Below, piece after piece: positions 37,626 to 44,241 of a stretch of DNA of 44,241 bases (positions within the stretch are counted from its first letter, which is position 1; every line of letters begins with the position of its first letter). Source of the DNA: an uncultured Thermomicrobiales bacterium (GTDB taxonomy: Bacteria > Chloroflexota > Chloroflexia > Thermomicrobiales > CADCWN01); the NCBI GenBank assembly GCA_902806415.1, contig CADCWN010000122.1, positions 1 through 44,241 of the forward strand. Reading direction: 5' to 3'. Position numbers and translations under genes: made by a program. The notes under the pieces were generated by a model. That model made no database searches, was not told the DNA's origin, and saw only the letters and a program-made list of their open reading frames with translations.

Positions 37626-38498
37626 TCAGCGCAACGGGGCCATGACCTCTTCCACGAACCGCTGCACCGGCTCGGTGGAGGTGACGTGGCCGAAGTCGAG
37701 CAGGATATGGCTCACCCCCTCAGCTGTCCACTTCTGCAACTCTTCGACCCACTGCGCCGATTCGTCACTCGTCTGCGGCAGCGGCGCCTCGCGGGTGACC
37801 GTCAGCACGATCGACGACGGATCGCGCCCGGCGGCCTCGGCACTGCGGCGGATGATGTCGCGCTTCCGAGTGAACGACTCGAGCCCCCGGCCCGCGCCGG
37901 TGTTCCACATGTCGGCCTGCCGCCCGACCAGTGGCAGCATCAATTGCTCGCCGTTGCCGCCGATCAGGATCGGCGGGAGCGGGTCGGGATGCGGCGGCGC
38001 ATAGGCCGCCTCGATCTGGAAGTGTTTGCCCTTGAACGTCGGGGTCTCCTCGGTCCACATCAGGCGCATCAGCTGGAGCGCTTCGTCCAATTGCGCGATC
38101 CGCACCGCAGGGCGAGGGAAGTCGTAGCCGTAGGCGTGGTACTCCTCGTCGCGCCAGCCCGCGCCGATCCCGAGGATGAACCGCCCGCCGCTCATCGTCT
38201 GGAGGGTCGCGGCCATCTTCCCGGTCAGGGCCGGGTTGCGGTAGCCGACGCCGAGGACATGGTGGCCGACCTGCACGTTGGGGTATTTCGCCGCCAGCCA
38301 GGTCAGGGCGGTCCAGCCCTCCACGAACGGATCGCTCCGGCGCGTGAAGCCGTAGAAGTGGTCGCAGACCCAGAGGGAATCGAAGTGTTGCATGGCGACC
38401 GGCAAGATCTCCTCCTGCTGGTAGATCACCAGGGGAACGTGATCGCTCTCCGGGGGGCCGACCGCTGGTGCGACCCAGCCAAATTTGAGCCCGGACAT
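37626..38498 (-). CDS. LLM class flavin-dependent oxidoreductase (2)
   Basis: A 290-residue luciferase-like monooxygenase. Family features include 'LKFGWVAPAVGPPESDHVPL', 'HFDSLWVCDHFYGF', 'VQVGHHVLGVGYRNPALTGK' and 'GRFILGIGAGWRDEEYHAYG', as in F420-dependent oxidoreductases. The ATG at 38498 has a perfect AAAGGAGG; the same frame is open far upstream, but that part encodes an IS982 fragment and is not part of this protein. A TGC-TATACT extended -10 at 38561-38569 is a likely promoter. The substrate is unknown. Confidence 0.9.
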   Translation of the reverse strand: MSGLKFGWVAPAVGPPESDHVPLVIYQQEEILPVAMQHFDSLWVCDHFYGFTRRSDPFVEGWTALTWLAAKYPNVQVGHHVLGVGYRNPALTGKMAATLQTMSGGRFILGIGAGWRDEEYHAYGYDFPRPAVRIAQLDEALQLMRLMWTEETPTFKGKHFQIEAAYAPPHPDPLPPILIGGNGEQLMLPLVGRQADMWNTGAGRGLESFTRKRDIIRRSAEAAGRDPSSIVLTVTREAPLPQTSDESAQWVEELQKWTAEGVSHILLDFGHVTSTEPVQRFVEEVMAPLR

Positions 38499-38560
38499 TG
38501 TCGCCTCCTTTATGCGTTGCCGCAGCGCCTCGTCGTCCCGGTCGTCCGCGACCGGGGGCG

Positions 38561-38569
38561 AGTATAGCA
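38561..38569 (-). promoter_or_regulatory. Extended -10 promoter of LLM gene (2)
   Basis: On the minus strand TGC-TATACT (38569-38561) is an extended -10, 62 bases before the start codon. No -35 match is seen. Confidence 0.45.
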
Positions 38570-38588
38570 AGGGTGCGCGCCGATCAGA

Positions 38589-38621
38589 CCTCCCTCGCGG
38601 CACTGGTATCCGCGAGGGAGG
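38589..38621. terminator. Perfect 12-base-pair hairpin between the IS remnant and LLM gene (2)
   Basis: Arms 38589-38600 and 38610-38621 are perfectly complementary with a 9-base loop. It is just upstream of the LLM promoter and could end readthrough from the IS fragment. Confidence 0.5.
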
Positions 38622-38650
38622 AAGACCGCCCCATGGGTGAACACCGCGCA

Positions 38651-38879
38651 GGGCGTGCAGGTGCCGGTTGAAGCGCGACACGCTCAGCGGCCCGGAGAGG
38701 TAGCGGCACAGCTGCATGACCTGCAAGGCCCGCGCCAGGTGGTTCTGGAAGTAGCGCGCCGCCGCCATGGTCAGCACCTCCGCCTCGCTCGCCCTGGCGC
38801 GCACGTCGTCGCGATGCCCCAGCGCCCCCATCGCCTTGTCAATGACCACGAGCGCCGTCACAATGACGTCGTCGTCCAC
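38651..38879 (-). pseudogene. IS982-family transposase remnant (N-terminal part)
   Basis: About 76 codons from a GTG at 38879 resemble the N-terminus of IS982 transposases: 'DDVIVTALVVIDKAMGALGH', then 'ASEAEVLTMAAARYFQNHLA' and 'YLSGPLSVSRFNRHLHAL'. Homology stops abruptly after HAL, where the frame runs into unrelated sequence, and the DDE catalytic part is missing. It is therefore a dead fragment from an old insertion. No inverted ends were recognised. Confidence 0.7.
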
Positions 38880-38990
38880 GCGCCCCTCCCCTCGAGAACC
38901 TGGTGCCTGAGCAACACCATGCTCGGCGGGAGCCGCATGGGCGGCAAAAAGCAATGACCGTAGCAATGGATCCAGCGAGAGGAGCGCGTG

Positions 38991-39410
38991 ATGGCGGAGA
39001 TGTCGGTTGCCGAGCGGGATGCGTTCCTCCGGGAGGCACGGATCGGGACCCTGGCGACGCTGGATGCGAACAGTGGGCCAGTGGCGATCCCGATCTGGTA
39101 TGAGTGGGATGGGGCGCGGGCGCGGATGTTCACGTCGGTTCGGTCACCGAAGGTGGCACGGGTGCGGCGCGACGGGCGGGTCTGCCTCACGGTGGCGGAG
39201 CCGGTGGGGGTGCCGGAGGCGTGGGTGGCGATCGAGGGGGTGGCCACCATCGAGGAGGGGACGGGGTTCGCGCTCGCGCAGCGCCTCGCGCCCCGGTACT
39301 ACCCGGCCGAGCAGGCCGAGCGGACGTTGGCGGCCTGGGAGCGCGTCGCGCAGGACTGGGCGACGATCGTGATCGAGCCGCGCCGTATCCGGTCATCGGC
39401 CCCGGAGTGA
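38991..39410 (+). CDS. Pyridoxamine 5'-phosphate oxidase-like (PPOX) protein
   Basis: A 139-residue split-barrel flavin-binding protein of the PPOX/F420 group. The opening 'MSVAERDAFLREARIGTLAT', then 'PVAIPIWYEWDGARARMFTS' and 'SPKVARVRRDGRVCLTVAEP', match F420- or FMN-binding PPOX-family proteins. The ATG at 38991 has AGAGGAG six bases upstream. It is on the opposite strand from the two LLM genes; all three could use F420, although no F420 synthesis gene is in the window. Specific activity is unknown. Confidence 0.85.
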   Translation: MAEMSVAERDAFLREARIGTLATLDANSGPVAIPIWYEWDGARARMFTSVRSPKVARVRRDGRVCLTVAEPVGVPEAWVAIEGVATIEEGTGFALAQRLAPRYYPAEQAERTLAAWERVAQDWATIVIEPRRIRSSAPE

Positions 39411-39521
39411 GCGCGACGCGACGCGCCCCCTGCGGATGATCTCCTCGGCGACCTGGCCGAGTTTGGCTCGGGTTTCCTCGCCGCGACCATCACCAACGCC
39501 AATGAGCAATCACGGTAGATG

Positions 39522-39527
39522 TATAAT
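39522..39527 (+). promoter_or_regulatory. Perfect -10 hexamer upstream of the TauE gene
   Basis: TATAAT lies 53 bases before the likely start codon. A matching -35 box is not visible. Confidence 0.4.
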
Positions 39528-39580
39528 GCTGACCGCCGTGCCGGGGTGGAGCGGCACGATGCCGCGCGGGGGTGGGGGCG

Positions 39581-40417
39581 ATGCCGGTTCAGGAGATCAT
39601 CGAGTTCGTGCTGCTCGGCGTGTTCGTCGGCACCTACGGCACGCTCGTGGGGGCGGGCGGCGGCTTCATCATCGTGCCGATCCTGCTGATCTTCTTCGCC
39701 ACGCAGTTCACGACGATCCAAGCCTCCGCCACCTCCCTCTTCGTCGTCCTCTGCAACGGGATCTCCGCCTCGATCGCCTTCGTGCGCCAGAAGAAGATCG
39801 ATTACTCGACCGGCGTCCGCTTCGCGGCGGCGACCGTGCCGAGCGCGTTCATCGGCGGGCAGGTCGCGAGCTACTTCGGTGACACGATCTTTAAGCTGGT
39901 CTTCGGCGTGCTGCTGATCGGCGTCGCCATCTTCCTCAATCTGCGACCGGACCCGAAGAAGGCGCAAGCCCTCGCCGACCCCGACAAGCCCCTGCCCTCG
40001 GGGTTCGTGCGCCGGGCGATCACGATCGCCAACGGCACCCGCTACGAGTATGCCTTCAATATGCGCAGCGGCCTCCTGTTCAGCTTCGCCATCGGCTTCC
40101 TCTCCAGCATCCTCGGCGTCGGCGGCGGGATCTTCATGGTCCCGGCGATGGTCTTCCTGTTCGGCTTCCCCGCGCACCTCGCCGCCGCGACCTCCTCGTT
40201 CGTCCTCGTCTTCACCGCCCTTTCCGGCACGGTCTCCCACCTCTTGCAGGGCAATATCCTCTTCGGCCCGGCCCTGGCGATGAGCGCGGGGGTGATCGTC
40301 GGGGCGCAGATGGGGGCGGCGATCGCGCAGCGGGTGCAGGGGAAGGCGATCGTCCGCTTCCTCTCGGTCGCGCTGATCCTCACCGGCATCCAGCTGATCG
40401 TGAAGGCATTCAACTGA
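39581..40417 (+). CDS. TauE/SafE family sulfite/anion permease
   Basis: A 278-residue membrane protein with about eight TM helices, likely moving sulfite, sulfoacetate or another organosulfur or carboxylate anion out of the cell. The two repeated halves both open with the family glycine motif: 'TYGTLVGAGGGFIIVPILL' and 'FLSSILGVGGGIFMVPAMVF'. The ATG at 39581 is preferred over the GTG at 39572 because GGTGGGGG precedes it. The stop is only three bases from the next gene, so expression is coupled to aroKD; a functional link is not obvious. Confidence 0.9.
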   Translation: MPVQEIIEFVLLGVFVGTYGTLVGAGGGFIIVPILLIFFATQFTTIQASATSLFVVLCNGISASIAFVRQKKIDYSTGVRFAAATVPSAFIGGQVASYFGDTIFKLVFGVLLIGVAIFLNLRPDPKKAQALADPDKPLPSGFVRRAITIANGTRYEYAFNMRSGLLFSFAIGFLSSILGVGGGIFMVPAMVFLFGFPAHLAAATSSFVLVFTALSGTVSHLLQGNILFGPALAMSAGVIVGAQMGAAIAQRVQGKAIVRFLSVALILTGIQLIVKAFN

Positions 40418-40420
40418 GGG

Positions 40421-41755
40421 ATGGGCGGCGTGCGCACGATCTATCTGACCGGGTTCAGCGGCACCGGCAAATCGACCGTCGCGCGGCATCTCGCTGCGCG
40501 CCTCGGCGTGCGAATCTATGACGTGGATGCGGCGATCGTCGAGCGCGCGGGCCGACCGATCGCCGACATCTTCGCGAACGATGGCGAACCGGCCTTCCGC
40601 ACCCTGGAAGCGCACGCGCTGGGTCTGCTCACGGTCGATGCGCGGGCGGGCGGGGGGATCATCGCCACGGGCGGCGGGGTGCCGCTCGCGGAGGCGAATC
40701 GCCGACTGATGTTCGAGAACGGCTGGGTGATCTGCCTGGAAGCGCGGCCCGAGACGATCCACCAGCGCGTCCACGCACAGTTGCGGACCGACGGCCAGGC
40801 CGGTGTGCGCCCCCTGCTGGATGATCCCGATGCCCTCGGGCGGATTCAGAGCCTGAAAACCGCCCGGCAGTTCGTCTACTCGCTGGCGCACTGGACGATC
40901 CATACCGATCGCTTCCCACCCGAGCGGGTGGCCGACGAGATCGTGCGGGCGGTCGCATTGCTCGAAGGTGTCGCACCCGCCGCACCCGCGCCGGTCGGAG
41001 GATTCCAACTCGGCCCCAAATGGTTCGGGCGCGACCGCCCGCTCGTCTGCGTGCCGATCGTCGCCGCGACACCCGAGGCGGCCCTGGACTTCGCCGCGCA
41101 GATCGCCCCGCTCGCGCCCGACGCGATCGAGTTGCGCGCCGATTACCTGGCGGATCTCTCGCCGGACGCGGTTGGTGCGCTGCTGCCGCGCCTCGCGGAG
41201 GGGGGGCTGCCGATCCTCTTCACCAACCGTGTCGCGACCGAGGGCGGGGCCCGGGAACAGGGGGAGGAGGCGCGGATCGCGGCGCTCCTCGCGGCGATCG
41301 AGACCGGCATCCCGGCGATCGTCGATGTCGAGATGGCGACCGCGCCGCATCTGCGCGACCGGGTTGTCGCCGCCGGGAAACGTCGCGGCGTCCCGATCCT
41401 CCTCTCCTTCCACCATTTCACGATCACGCCACCCGATGAGGAACTGCTGGCGACCGTCGCCGCGATGGCGGCGGCGGGCGCGGACGCCGCGAAACTGGCG
41501 GTGATGCCGCAGAGCGCGAACGACGCCGCCCGCCTCCTCGCGCTCACCCGCGCGATCACCGGTGGTGCCGCTGGTCCGTCGATCCCGCTCGCCGCGATGA
41601 GTATGGGGCCGCTCGGGATGATCACGCGCGCGACCGGTCACCACGCCGGGTCCGCGCTGACCTTCGCGGCGGTCACCCCGGGCGGCGGGTCGGCCCCCGG
41701 CCAGCTCGCGGTTGACGAGCTGCGCGCGATCTGGGCGGCGACCGCCGCACAATAG
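40421..41755 (+). CDS. Shikimate kinase / type I 3-dehydroquinate dehydratase fusion
   Basis: A 444-residue fusion of two shikimate-pathway enzymes. Residues 1-185 are shikimate kinase: Walker A 'LTGFSGTGKSTVARHLA', 'YDVDAAIVERAG' and 'GGGIIATGGGVPL' with the substrate-binding GGG. Residues about 203-444 are type I dehydroquinate dehydratase (AroD): 'AIELRADYLADL' (Glu and Arg), 'LSFHHFTITPP' (catalytic His), 'DAAKLAVMPQSANDA' (Schiff-base Lys) and 'GGGSAPGQLAVDELRAIW'. The two catalyse non-consecutive steps (3 and 5), with AroE between them encoded elsewhere. The ATG at 40421 is three bases after tauE; the GTG at 40430 is an alternative. Confidence 0.92.
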   Translation: MGGVRTIYLTGFSGTGKSTVARHLAARLGVRIYDVDAAIVERAGRPIADIFANDGEPAFRTLEAHALGLLTVDARAGGGIIATGGGVPLAEANRRLMFENGWVICLEARPETIHQRVHAQLRTDGQAGVRPLLDDPDALGRIQSLKTARQFVYSLAHWTIHTDRFPPERVADEIVRAVALLEGVAPAAPAPVGGFQLGPKWFGRDRPLVCVPIVAATPEAALDFAAQIAPLAPDAIELRADYLADLSPDAVGALLPRLAEGGLPILFTNRVATEGGAREQGEEARIAALLAAIETGIPAIVDVEMATAPHLRDRVVAAGKRRGVPILLSFHHFTITPPDEELLATVAAMAAAGADAAKLAVMPQSANDAARLLALTRAITGGAAGPSIPLAAMSMGPLGMITRATGHHAGSALTFAAVTPGGGSAPGQLAVDELRAIWAATAAQ

Positions 41756-41763
41756 CCCATCCC

Positions 41764-41790
41764 GACTCGTCATTCGTCACTCGTCATTCG
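41764..41790. repeat. Single-arm heptad repeat after aroKD (TTCGTCA type)
   Basis: About three and a half copies of a TTCGTCA/CTCGTCA 7-base unit, starting eight bases after the aroKD stop. No complementary arm exists in the 148-base spacer. The unit matches the single-arm repeat before ychF in the same transcript orientation. Confidence 0.8.
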
Positions 41791-41799
41791 GGGCCGTGG

Positions 41800-41805
41800 T
41801 ATAGT
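41800..41805 (+). promoter_or_regulatory. Possible -10 element for malate synthase
   Basis: TATAGT lies about 100 bases before the start codon, just after the heptad repeat, which would occupy the -35 area. Confidence 0.3.
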
Positions 41806-41903
41806 GCGGGCGTGGAGGGGTCGCCCGCCGCGCGGGCGGGGCGCAGCGTCGCCCCGGCGCGGGTGCGGTGTCCGAGCGAGGGTAGCAACCAGGAGGGATA
41901 GCG

Positions 41904-43481
41904 ATGTCCACGATGCAGGGTGTCGAGATTATCGGGGCGCAGTCCCCCGCCGTCGAGCAGGTGCTGACGCCGGAGGCGCTGGCCTTTGTCGTCCGGTTAC
42001 ACCGCGAGTTCAATTCGACGCGTGAGGCGTTGCTGAAGCGTCGCGCCGAGCGGCAGGAGCGGTTGGATGCCGGGGAGCGCCCCGATTTCCTGCCGGAGAC
42101 GAAGGCGATCCGTGAGGGCGATTGGCAGGTCGCGCCCGCGCCCGCCGATCTGCTGGATCGGCGCGTTGAGATCACCGGGCCGGTCGAGCGGAAGATGATG
42201 ATCAACGCCCTCAACTCCGGCGCGAAGATCTTCATGTCCGATCTGGAGGACTCGCTCTCGCCGTCGTGGGAGAACGTGATCCAGGGGCAGATCAACCTCT
42301 ACGACGCCGTGCGCCGCACGATCACCTTCGATAACCCCGACGGGCGCAAGTACCAATTGAACGAGCAGACCGCCGTCCTGCTGCTGCGCCCGCGCGGCTG
42401 GCACCTGCCCGAGAAGCACGTCCTCGTGGACGGCGAGAAGATCTCGGCCAGCCTCTTCGATTTCGGCCTCCACTTTTTCCACAACGCGCAGGAACTCCTG
42501 TCGCGCGGTAGCGGGCCGTATTATTACCTGCCGAAGCTGGAGAGCCACCTGGAAGCGCGGCTCTGGAACGACGTCTTCAACTTCGCGCAGGATGCGCTCG
42601 GCGTGCCGCGCGGCACGATCCGCGCGACGGTGCTGGTCGAGACGATCCTCGGCGCGTTCGAGATGGAAGAGATCCTCTACGAGCTGCGCGACCACTCCGC
42701 CGGGCTCAATGCCGGGCGCTGGGACTACATCTTCAGCACGATCAAGAAGTTCCGCGAGCGCGGCGACATGATCCTGCCCGATCGCGCGCAGATCACGATG
42801 ACCGTCCCGTTCATGCGCGCCTATACCGAACTCTTGGTCAGCACCTGCCACAAGCGCGGCGCGCACGCGATCGGCGGGATGGCGGCATTCATCCCCAGTC
42901 GGCGCGATGCGGAGGTCAACCGCGCGGCGCTCGGTCGGGTGCGCGAGGATAAGGATCGCGAGGCGCGCGACGGCTTCGACGGCTCTTGGGTTGCCCACCC
43001 CGATCTCGTCCCGACAGCACTGGAGTCGTTCGACAAGGTTCTCGGCGACCGCCCGAACCAGCGCGAGCGCCTGCGCGAGGATGTCGCGGTGACCGGGGCC
43101 GATTTGCAGAACTTCGACATCCCCGGTGGCGCGGTCACGCGCGAGGGCTTTCGGATGAACGTCGATGTCGGCTTGCAGTACATCAACTCCTGGCTGCTCG
43201 GCAACGGCGCGGCGGCGATCTACAACCTGATGGAAGATGCGGCGACCGCCGAGATCTCGCGCGGCCAGCTCTGGCAGTGGATCCGCAACGAGGCGAAGCT
43301 CGAAGACGGCACCCCCTGCACGATCGCGCTCTATAACGAGGTGCGCGCGGCGGAGTTGGAGAAAGCCGGTGGCGCGAGTGCCGGTCGCTACGGCGAGGCC
43401 GCCGCGATCCTCGATTCGCTGGTGACGGCGCACCACTTCGTGGAGTTCCTGACGTTGCCCGCGTATGGGGGGCTGGAGTAG
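41904..43481 (+). CDS. aceB: Malate synthase A
   Basis: A 525-residue enzyme condensing glyoxylate and acetyl-CoA to malate in the glyoxylate shunt. The family signature is intact near residue 265: '[17 protein letters not shown]'. Other conserved parts are '[20 protein letters not shown]', '[11 protein letters not shown]' and '[13 protein letters not shown]', and length matches class A. The ATG at 41904 follows an ideal AGGAGGG. Isocitrate lyase is not adjacent, so glyoxylate may also come from other sources; the rest of the genome is not visible. Confidence 0.97.
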   Translation: MSTMQGVEIIGAQSPAVEQVLTPEALAFVVRLHREFNSTREALLKRRAERQERLDAGERPDFLPETKAIREGDWQVAPAPADLLDRRVEITGPVERKMMINALNSGAKIFMSDLEDSLSPSWENVIQGQINLYDAVRRTITFDNPDGRKYQLNEQTAVLLLRPRGWHLPEKHVLVDGEKISASLFDFGLHFFHNAQELLSRGSGPYYYLPKLESHLEARLWNDVFNFAQDALGVPRGTIRATVLVETILGAFEMEEILYELRDHSAGLNAGRWDYIFSTIKKFRERGDMILPDRAQITMTVPFMRAYTELLVSTCHKRGAHAIGGMAAFIPSRRDAEVNRAALGRVREDKDREARDGFDGSWVAHPDLVPTALESFDKVLGDRPNQRERLREDVAVTGADLQNFDIPGGAVTREGFRMNVDVGLQYINSWLLGNGAAAIYNLMEDAATAEISRGQLWQWIRNEAKLEDGTPCTIALYNEVRAAELEKAGGASAGRYGEAAAILDSLVTAHHFVEFLTLPAYGGLE

Positions 43482-43567
43482 GGGGGCGAGTGTCCCAGCC
43501 AAAGCAGTATTAAGAAGATTGCTCCGTTATCTGCCCTCTCAGCATCGAGCGACGTGGCGGGGCCGGT

Positions 43568-43618
43568 GGACTGAAGTCCCGGCTGAAGGCTCCGCCACGA
43601 AGTCCGCCTACGCGGACT
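43568..43618. repeat. Degenerate REP hairpins left of the transposase pseudogene
   Basis: Two short hairpins: GGACT-GA-AGTCC (43568-43579) and AGTCCGC-CTAC-GCGGACT (43601-43618). The second, with flanking GCCACGA, is an inverted, diverged copy of the REP at 44112-44129. Confidence 0.65.
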
Positions 43619-43676
43619 GAGTTTAGCTGCAATTCAACGGCCTTTGGTGCCGCAAATAGCATTTGCAGGGGCTGTT

Positions 43677-44123
43677 ATGCAACATCAGTCGCGTGTGGCT
43701 GCGTTCGTGCATCCGACCTGAGGAACATGGGATCGGCTGCCGTTGCTGACCAGTGAGATCGAGCTATCTATGCATCGTGCGCTCGGGGCGGAGTGTGCCA
43801 GGCTGGGTGTGGATATGGTCGCCGTTGGTGGGGTCGAGGATCATATTCATCTGCTGATACGATTGCCAGCAACTGTGAGCCTAGCAGAACTTGTGAAGCA
43901 GCTTAAGGGTTCCTCCGCTCATCTTGTCACGCACCTTCTCATCCAAGGACATTTTTCCAAGTGGCAAGGAGGCTATGCCGCCTTCTCCGTCAGTCCACGC
44001 CATCTACGCCAAGTGAGCGACTACATTGCTAACCAGCGTCAACACCATCTCTCAAATAATCTTCTTCCCCTGCTCGAACCAGAAGCCGAAGCCTTTACAA
44101 CCCCATCGTTCCAGTCCCCGTAG
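43677..44123 (+). pseudogene. REP-associated (IS200-like Y1) transposase, nonsense-disrupted
   Basis: A frame of 148 codons from ATG 43677 is broken only by TGA at 43719-43721. Before it reads 'MQHQSRVAAFVHPT', after it 'GTWDRLPLLTSEIE', a common RAYT N-terminus in which I expect Trp at the stop. The HUH-type motif is 'VGGVEDHIHLLIRLP', the helix 'LAELVKQLKGSSAHLVTH' follows, and the nucleophile Tyr is in 'VSDYIANQRQHH'. REP hairpins flank both sides in inverted orientation. A TTG at 43743 could start a shorter protein, but it would lack the first strand of the fold. GC is lower than around it. Confidence 0.75.
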
Positions 44124-44140
44124 GGGGACTTTGTGGCGAA
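44110..44140. repeat. REP hairpin right of the transposase pseudogene
   Basis: AGTCCCC-GTAG-GGGGACT (44112-44129) is a perfect 7-base-pair stem with a tetraloop, followed by TTGTGGC. It overlaps the end of the transposase frame. It is the close match to the REP in the REPIN-like element at 33.9 kb. Confidence 0.75.
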
Positions 44141-44241
44141 GCCTTTAGTGGTGCATCCGCTAAGTGGGCCGCACATTAGCGCCGAGGGCGATGCCGGGCT
44201 TGCGGCGCGGGCGGTGCCGCCGCCTGCGACCCCACACGAAA
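44141..44241. other. Window end, no gene seen
   Basis: About 100 bases with no convincing start of a gene and no clear repeat. Confidence 0.4.

Noticed and set aside
38499..38966. A long N-terminal extension of LLM gene (2)
   Set aside because: The in-frame upstream part encodes an IS982 fragment and the true start at 38498 has a perfect ribosome binding site.
28016..43721. Programmed recoding of stop codons as Trp in this organism
   Set aside because: The two cases use different stop codons (TAG, TGA), and both TAG and TGA serve as normal stops in many neighbouring genes; point mutations or errors are simpler.

Overview
The window is GC-rich, densely coding bacterial DNA, most likely from a Chloroflexota (Chloroflexi) organism, possibly near the Thermomicrobia. 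That placement is inference. It rests on a short IF-2, an HslV with a Bacillus-CodW-like N-terminal extension, two luciferase-like monooxygenases plus a PPOX protein of types that often use F420, and the set of repeats. No rRNA, tRNA or CRISPR array was seen.

Layout. 0.1-2.5 kb: a marR-MFS efflux operon with a clear promoter. 2.7-5.7 kb: an orphan Tat-exported solute-binding protein and two small P-loop kinases. 5.7-18.5 kb: a long minus-strand housekeeping block read in the order thrC, nusA-ylxR-infB-rbfA-nrnA-dinB-like, topA-hslV-hslU. 18.9-26.5 kb: a TetR regulator, mnmE, a PrsW-like membrane protease, a YfhO-like membrane protein and ychF. 26.6-28.4 kb: an AT-richer island with a TPR-like protein of unknown function and a companion gene split by an in-frame TAG. 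28.5-35.7 kb: a carbohydrate cluster with two sugar isomerase-like TIM barrels, a Gfo/Idh/MocA dehydrogenase, a large GH63/MGH1-like glycosidase, a small unknown protein and a CE7 esterase. 35.9-39.4 kb: two flavin-dependent luciferase-like oxidoreductases, a bacterial PH-domain protein, an IS982 remnant and a PPOX protein. 39.5-43.5 kb: a TauE permease, an AroK-AroD fusion and malate synthase. 43.5-44.2 kb: a broken REP-associated (IS200-like) transposase with REP hairpins.

The most unusual feature is in the spacers. Six junctions between co-directional genes carry inverted repeats whose arms are tandem runs of a 7-base unit: nusA/ylxR, ylxR/infB, infB/rbfA, rbfA/nrnA, topA/hslV and isomerase/isomerase. 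Three unit families occur, each at two junctions, and a fourth family occurs twice as single arms. The upstream arm overlaps the stop codon (TAG) of the preceding gene in four cases. The downstream arm usually ends 14-22 bases before the next start codon, just outside the ribosome binding site. These look like a repeat class, or an RNA-structure system, that occupies operon spacers. Separately, a REPIN-like element at 33.8 kb shares its REP unit with the broken transposase at 43.7 kb.
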